Below, piece by piece: positions 5,363-8,008 of a stretch of DNA of 8,008 bases. A program made the position numbers and the translations under genes. A model generated the notes under the pieces. It saw only the letters and a program-made list of their open reading frames with translations, did no database searches and was not told where the DNA came from. Origin of the DNA: Rhodobiaceae bacterium (GTDB taxonomy: Bacteria > Pseudomonadota > Alphaproteobacteria > Parvibaculales > Parvibaculaceae); NCBI GenBank assembly GCA_002746275.1, contig NVWR01000001.1, forward strand, positions 1,150,583 through 1,158,590. The letters are read 5' to 3'. The stretch's first letter is position 1. Each line of letters starts with the position of its first letter.

Positions 5363-7297
5363 ATGACGGAGGGCAGCCAAAAAAATCAACCCGCCCCTGC
5401 GTCATCGACATTGGTGGGCGCTATTTTGATCGCAGAAAAGGTCAAAACGCTCCCGGACAGCCCCGGTGTTTACCGCATGCTGAGTGACGCCGGTGAGGTG
5501 CTTTATGTGGGCAAGGCCCGCAGTCTGCGAAAACGAGTGACGAGCTACACCAAGCTCGCAGGCCATTCCAACCGCATCGCACGCATGATCACATCGACCG
5601 CCGAGATGGAGTTTATCACCACCGCCACCGAGACCGATGCCCTCCTGCTTGAAGCCAATCTCATCAAGCAGTTAAAGCCTCGCTACAATGTGCTGCTGCG
5701 GGACGACAAATCCTTTCCCTACATTCTACTCACCGGCGACCATGACTTCCCACAGGTCGTCAAACATCGGGGAAGCCGCTCCCGGGACGGGGACTATTTC
5801 GGTCCTTTCGCCTCCGCAGGATCCGTCACCCGCACTCTCAACACGCTTCAGCGCGCTTTTCTTTTGCGGTCATGCTCCGACCCTGTCTTTGATGGACGGA
5901 CCAGACCCTGCTTGCTCTTTCAAATCAAACGCTGCTCCGCACCATGTACTGGCGTGATCAACAAAACCGACTATGCCGATTTGGTTTCCCAGGCCCACGA
6001 CTTCCTCAGGGGAAAAAGCCGTCGCACTCAGGAGCATCTTGCCGAGCAAATGACTGAGGCGAGCACGCGTCTGGATTTTGAGGGTGCCGCCATCTATCGC
6101 GACCGTATTCGCGCCCTTGCGCAAATCCAGTCCCATCAGGGCATCAACCCCAAATCCGTCACCGACGCGGATGTGTTTGCTGTGGCCGAGAATGCCGGTC
6201 AGACGTGCGTACAGGTTTTCTTCTTCCGCGCCGGGCAAAACTGGGGCAACCGGGCCTATTTTCCCAGACACGACAAAGAGGTCACGCCTGCAGATGTGCT
6301 CGACGCTTTTCTGGCGCAATTCTACGATGACCGCCCTTCACCCCCTTTGATCTTCCTGAGCGAGAACATTGTCGGCAGAGAACTGTTGGGCGAAGCCCTC
6401 ACAATCCGCGCGGAGCGAAAAGTAACTGTGCAGGTCCCCAAGCAAGGGGAAAAACGTGAGCTTGTCGAACATGCCCTGCGCAATGCCAAAGACGCCTTGG
6501 CCAGGCGCCTGGCCGAGTCAGCAACACAGCGCAATTTGCTCGCAGAATTTGGCACCAAATTTGGCCTGGATGCCGCCCCGCAGCGCATTGAGATCTACGA
6601 CAATAGTCACATCTCTGGAACCAATCAGGTTGGCGGCATGGTCGTTGCGGGACCAGAAGGGTTTCTCAAAAACCAATACCGAAAATTCAATATCAAGGGC
6701 AACGATATCGAACCCGGGGATGATTACGGCATGATGCGCCAGGTGCTCACCCGCCGCTTTACCCGCCTACTGAAGGAAAGTGCCCGAGCGAGCGAGAAGG
6801 CAGCAACCGACACCGACGCCACTGACGACGAGCGGACCAGTGATTGGCCAGACGCCATTTTGATCGACGGCGGACAGGGGCAATTGTCCGTTACAAACGA
6901 GGTTATGGCGGAATTGGGCATTGATGATGTGACCGTGATTTCCATCGCCAAAGGGCCTGATCGGAACGCCGGACGGGAACGCTTTTTCATGAAAGGGCGC
7001 CCCCCCTTCATGTTGGAGGACAAAACCCCTCTTCTCTACTATCTGCAGCGCCTGCGCGACGAAGCTCATCGGTTTGCCATCGGCTCCCACAGGGCACGTC
7101 GCGCAAAACAGACCCGGGCCAATCCGCTCGACAATGTCGCTGGCGTCGGGGCCACCAGAAAACGTTCCCTGCTTCATCATTTTGGGTCTGCCAAGGCCGT
7201 GGCGCGCGCCGGATTACCCGACCTGGAAGCCGTGGATGGCATCTCCCGAAAAGTAGCCAAAGCCGTTTATGACTATTTCCACGGCACGCCGGATTAG
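5363..7297 (+). CDS. uvrC: Excinuclease ABC subunit C
   Basis: UvrC makes the 3' and 5' incisions flanking DNA damage after UvrA/UvrB recognition in nucleotide excision repair. All domains are intact in the 644 residues. The GIY-YIG nuclease spans about 28-110 (GVY 35-37, YVG 48-50, metal-binding E97). A cysteine cluster C171, C183, C191, C195 has the same 12-8-4 spacing as the 4Fe-4S ligands of E. coli UvrC. The UvrB-binding UVR motif is at about 222-256. The RNase H-like 5' nuclease spans about 400-575, with D413 in YDNSHI, D453/D454 in DDYG, D502 in LIDGG and H569 in DEAHR. Two helix-hairpin-helix motifs lie at about 588-640. An acidic, low-complexity insert (about 472-496) sits between nuclease motifs. 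The ATG at 5363 has only a weak purine-rich GGGAAAGAAC region upstream; no ATG, GTG or TTG was found upstream in frame as far as about 5280. No alphaproteobacterial LexA box (GAAC-N7-GAAC) was seen. pgsA follows after 59 bases. Confidence 0.98.
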   Translation: MTEGSQKNQPAPASSTLVGAILIAEKVKTLPDSPGVYRMLSDAGEVLYVGKARSLRKRVTSYTKLAGHSNRIARMITSTAEMEFITTATETDALLLEANLIKQLKPRYNVLLRDDKSFPYILLTGDHDFPQVVKHRGSRSRDGDYFGPFASAGSVTRTLNTLQRAFLLRSCSDPVFDGRTRPCLLFQIKRCSAPCTGVINKTDYADLVSQAHDFLRGKSRRTQEHLAEQMTEASTRLDFEGAAIYRDRIRALAQIQSHQGINPKSVTDADVFAVAENAGQTCVQVFFFRAGQNWGNRAYFPRHDKEVTPADVLDAFLAQFYDDRPSPPLIFLSENIVGRELLGEALTIRAERKVTVQVPKQGEKRELVEHALRNAKDALARRLAESATQRNLLAEFGTKFGLDAAPQRIEIYDNSHISGTNQVGGMVVAGPEGFLKNQYRKFNIKGNDIEPGDDYGMMRQVLTRRFTRLLKESARASEKAATDTDATDDERTSDWPDAILIDGGQGQLSVTNEVMAELGIDDVTVISIAKGPDRNAGRERFFMKGRPPFMLEDKTPLLYYLQRLRDEAHRFAIGSHRARRAKQTRANPLDNVAGVGATRKRSLLHHFGSAKAVARAGLPDLEAVDGISRKVAKAVYDYFHGTPD

Positions 7298-7356
7298 AGA
7301 AAACCCAAACTTTTTTCCACCCGCACCTTCAAGTAAACCAGTGTTAGGATGCCCCC
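7298..7356 (+). promoter_or_regulatory. uvrC-pgsA gap with pgsA ribosome-binding site
   Basis: This 59-base spacer holds a C-T-rich tract with six T (7310-7315) but no hairpin in front of it, so it is not a convincing terminator and cotranscription is possible. TTAGGAT (7344-7350), containing AGGA (7346-7349), lies 7 bases before the pgsA ATG. Confidence 0.4.
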
Positions 7357-8001
7357 ATGAATCGGATCGTAGAAAATGGCGAGCCACGCTCCAAGGAAGC
7401 CAGACGGGTTCGGGTTTTAACCAGCCTGCCCAACTTGCTGACCTATGCGCGCATCCTGATGGTTCCAGCTCTTGTCGCCGGATTTTACCTTGAAGGGACA
7501 ACGGCCAACTGGACAACCTTCGGTATTTTCACCCTCGCCGCCCTCACCGACTATTTCGATGGGTATTTCGCACGCGCCTGGAAGCAAACGTCCAATCTTG
7601 GCCGGATGCTTGACCCGATTGCCGACAAGCTGCTCGTCTCCGCAGCACTTTTCATGCTCGTCGCCAATGGCACCATCAGTTGGGGCTCCGTTTTCGCAGC
7701 CATCATCATCCTAAGTCGGGAAATCCTGGTCTCTGGCCTGCGTGAATTCCTCGCGGAAGTGCAAGTCAGCGTGCCTGTCACGGAACTGGCCAAATGGAAG
7801 ACCGCAATCCAAATGATCGCCATCGCCTTCCTGCTCACCGGAGAAGCCGGCGAGACCCTTATTCCCGGCACCCAGGAAATCGGTATCTGGCTGCTCTGGA
7901 TTGCCGCCCTTCTCACCCTATATACCGGCTACGACTATTTCCGCAGCGGCTTTCGCCACGTCATCAAAGGCGATGAAGACGCCGACAGTGCCGACAGTTA
8001 G
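7357..8001 (+). CDS. pgsA: CDP-diacylglycerol--glycerol-3-phosphate 3-phosphatidyltransferase
   Basis: PgsA joins CDP-diacylglycerol and glycerol-3-phosphate to give phosphatidylglycerol phosphate, the committed step to phosphatidylglycerol and cardiolipin in the inner membrane. The 214-residue protein carries the complete CDP-alcohol phosphotransferase signature: D65, D68-G69, A72-R73, then eight residues to G82, D86 and D90 (TDYFDGYFAR through MLDPIADK). The glycerolphosphate-type core begins SLPNLLTYARILMVP (23-37). About six membrane helices follow. A basic N-terminal tail of about 20 residues precedes the core, and an acidic C-terminal tail (DEDADSADS) ends it. AGGA at 7346-7349 supports the ATG at 7357. 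The last six codons before the stop are an exact 9-base tandem duplication. The gene is downstream of uvrC, a common order in Proteobacteria. Phosphatidylserine synthase is a less likely alternative given the PgsA-like N-terminal core. Confidence 0.97.
   Translation: MNRIVENGEPRSKEARRVRVLTSLPNLLTYARILMVPALVAGFYLEGTTANWTTFGIFTLAALTDYFDGYFARAWKQTSNLGRMLDPIADKLLVSAALFMLVANGTISWGSVFAAIIILSREILVSGLREFLAEVQVSVPVTELAKWKTAIQMIAIAFLLTGEAGETLIPGTQEIGIWLLWIAALLTLYTGYDYFRSGFRHVIKGDEDADSADS
7981..7998 (+). repeat. 9-base tandem duplication at the pgsA 3' end
   Basis: GCCGACAGT occurs twice back to back (7981-7989, 7990-7998) immediately before the TAG, encoding ADS-ADS. It keeps the frame and only lengthens the acidic tail; it could vary in copy number between strains. 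Confidence 0.7.
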
Positions 8002-8008
8002 GTCGTCG

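Noticed and set aside
5151..5366. Open frame of 71 codons ending in a TGA that overlaps the uvrC ATG
   Set aside because: It has no ATG and only a GTG ten codons from its end, with no recognisable protein features. The overlap is probably incidental.
7280..7316. Rho-independent terminator after uvrC
   Set aside because: CGGC-AC-GCCG near the stop has a two-base loop and is about 20 bases from the T-run, so it is not a credible terminator hairpin.

Overview
The window reads as a gene-dense chromosomal stretch from an alphaproteobacterium. The evidence is protein family style (FolB ending in a VEKL-type catalytic loop rather than KP, a KefB/CPA2 antiporter with a C-terminal RCK domain, the order uvrC then pgsA) and moderate GC (one sampled uvrC line is 55%). 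Lineage below that level cannot be told from the sequence. There is no transposase, integrase, CRISPR array, tRNA or rRNA, and most genes are housekeeping or common accessory genes.

Layout. At 1-69 (minus) lies the first part of an unidentified gene with a good Shine-Dalgarno. It is divergent from a CENP-V/GFA-fold protein (172-663, plus). That gene converges, with a 7-base gap, on a KefB-type cation:proton antiporter (671-2362, minus; probably longer, from a CTG at 2416 with a perfect AGGAGG). Across a divergent intergenic region with small dyads lie a possible 30-codon leader ORF (2543-2635, plus), a YrbG-type calcium/sodium antiporter (2632-3612), a short-chain dehydrogenase with the Asp-Tyr-Lys triad of pteridine reductases (3624-4406), and dihydroneopterin aldolase folB (4471-4914). 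A 448-base AT-rich non-coding region follows (4915-5362). Then come uvrC (5363-7297) and pgsA (7357-8001).

How the genes fit together. The SDR and FolB form a pterin/folate pair: FolB makes 6-hydroxymethyl-dihydropterin, and the PTR1/FolM-like SDR probably reduces dihydropterin or dihydrofolate. The two antiporters are ion-homeostasis genes, divergently arranged. UvrC (nucleotide excision repair) and PgsA (phosphatidylglycerol synthesis) are a conserved pair of neighbours without a direct functional link.

Most worth a second look: (1) a GFA-fold protein that keeps its structural zinc site but has lost all three catalytic-zinc cysteines; (2) the CTG start of the antiporter; (3) the folB-uvrC intergenic region, which holds a perfect DnaA box, two relaxed DnaA-box matches, a CtrA-type TTAACCAT, two CcrM-type GANTC sites 11 bases apart and a run of short palindromes; (4) the pteridine-reductase assignment of the SDR. 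I see no clear evidence of a wholly new multi-gene system.
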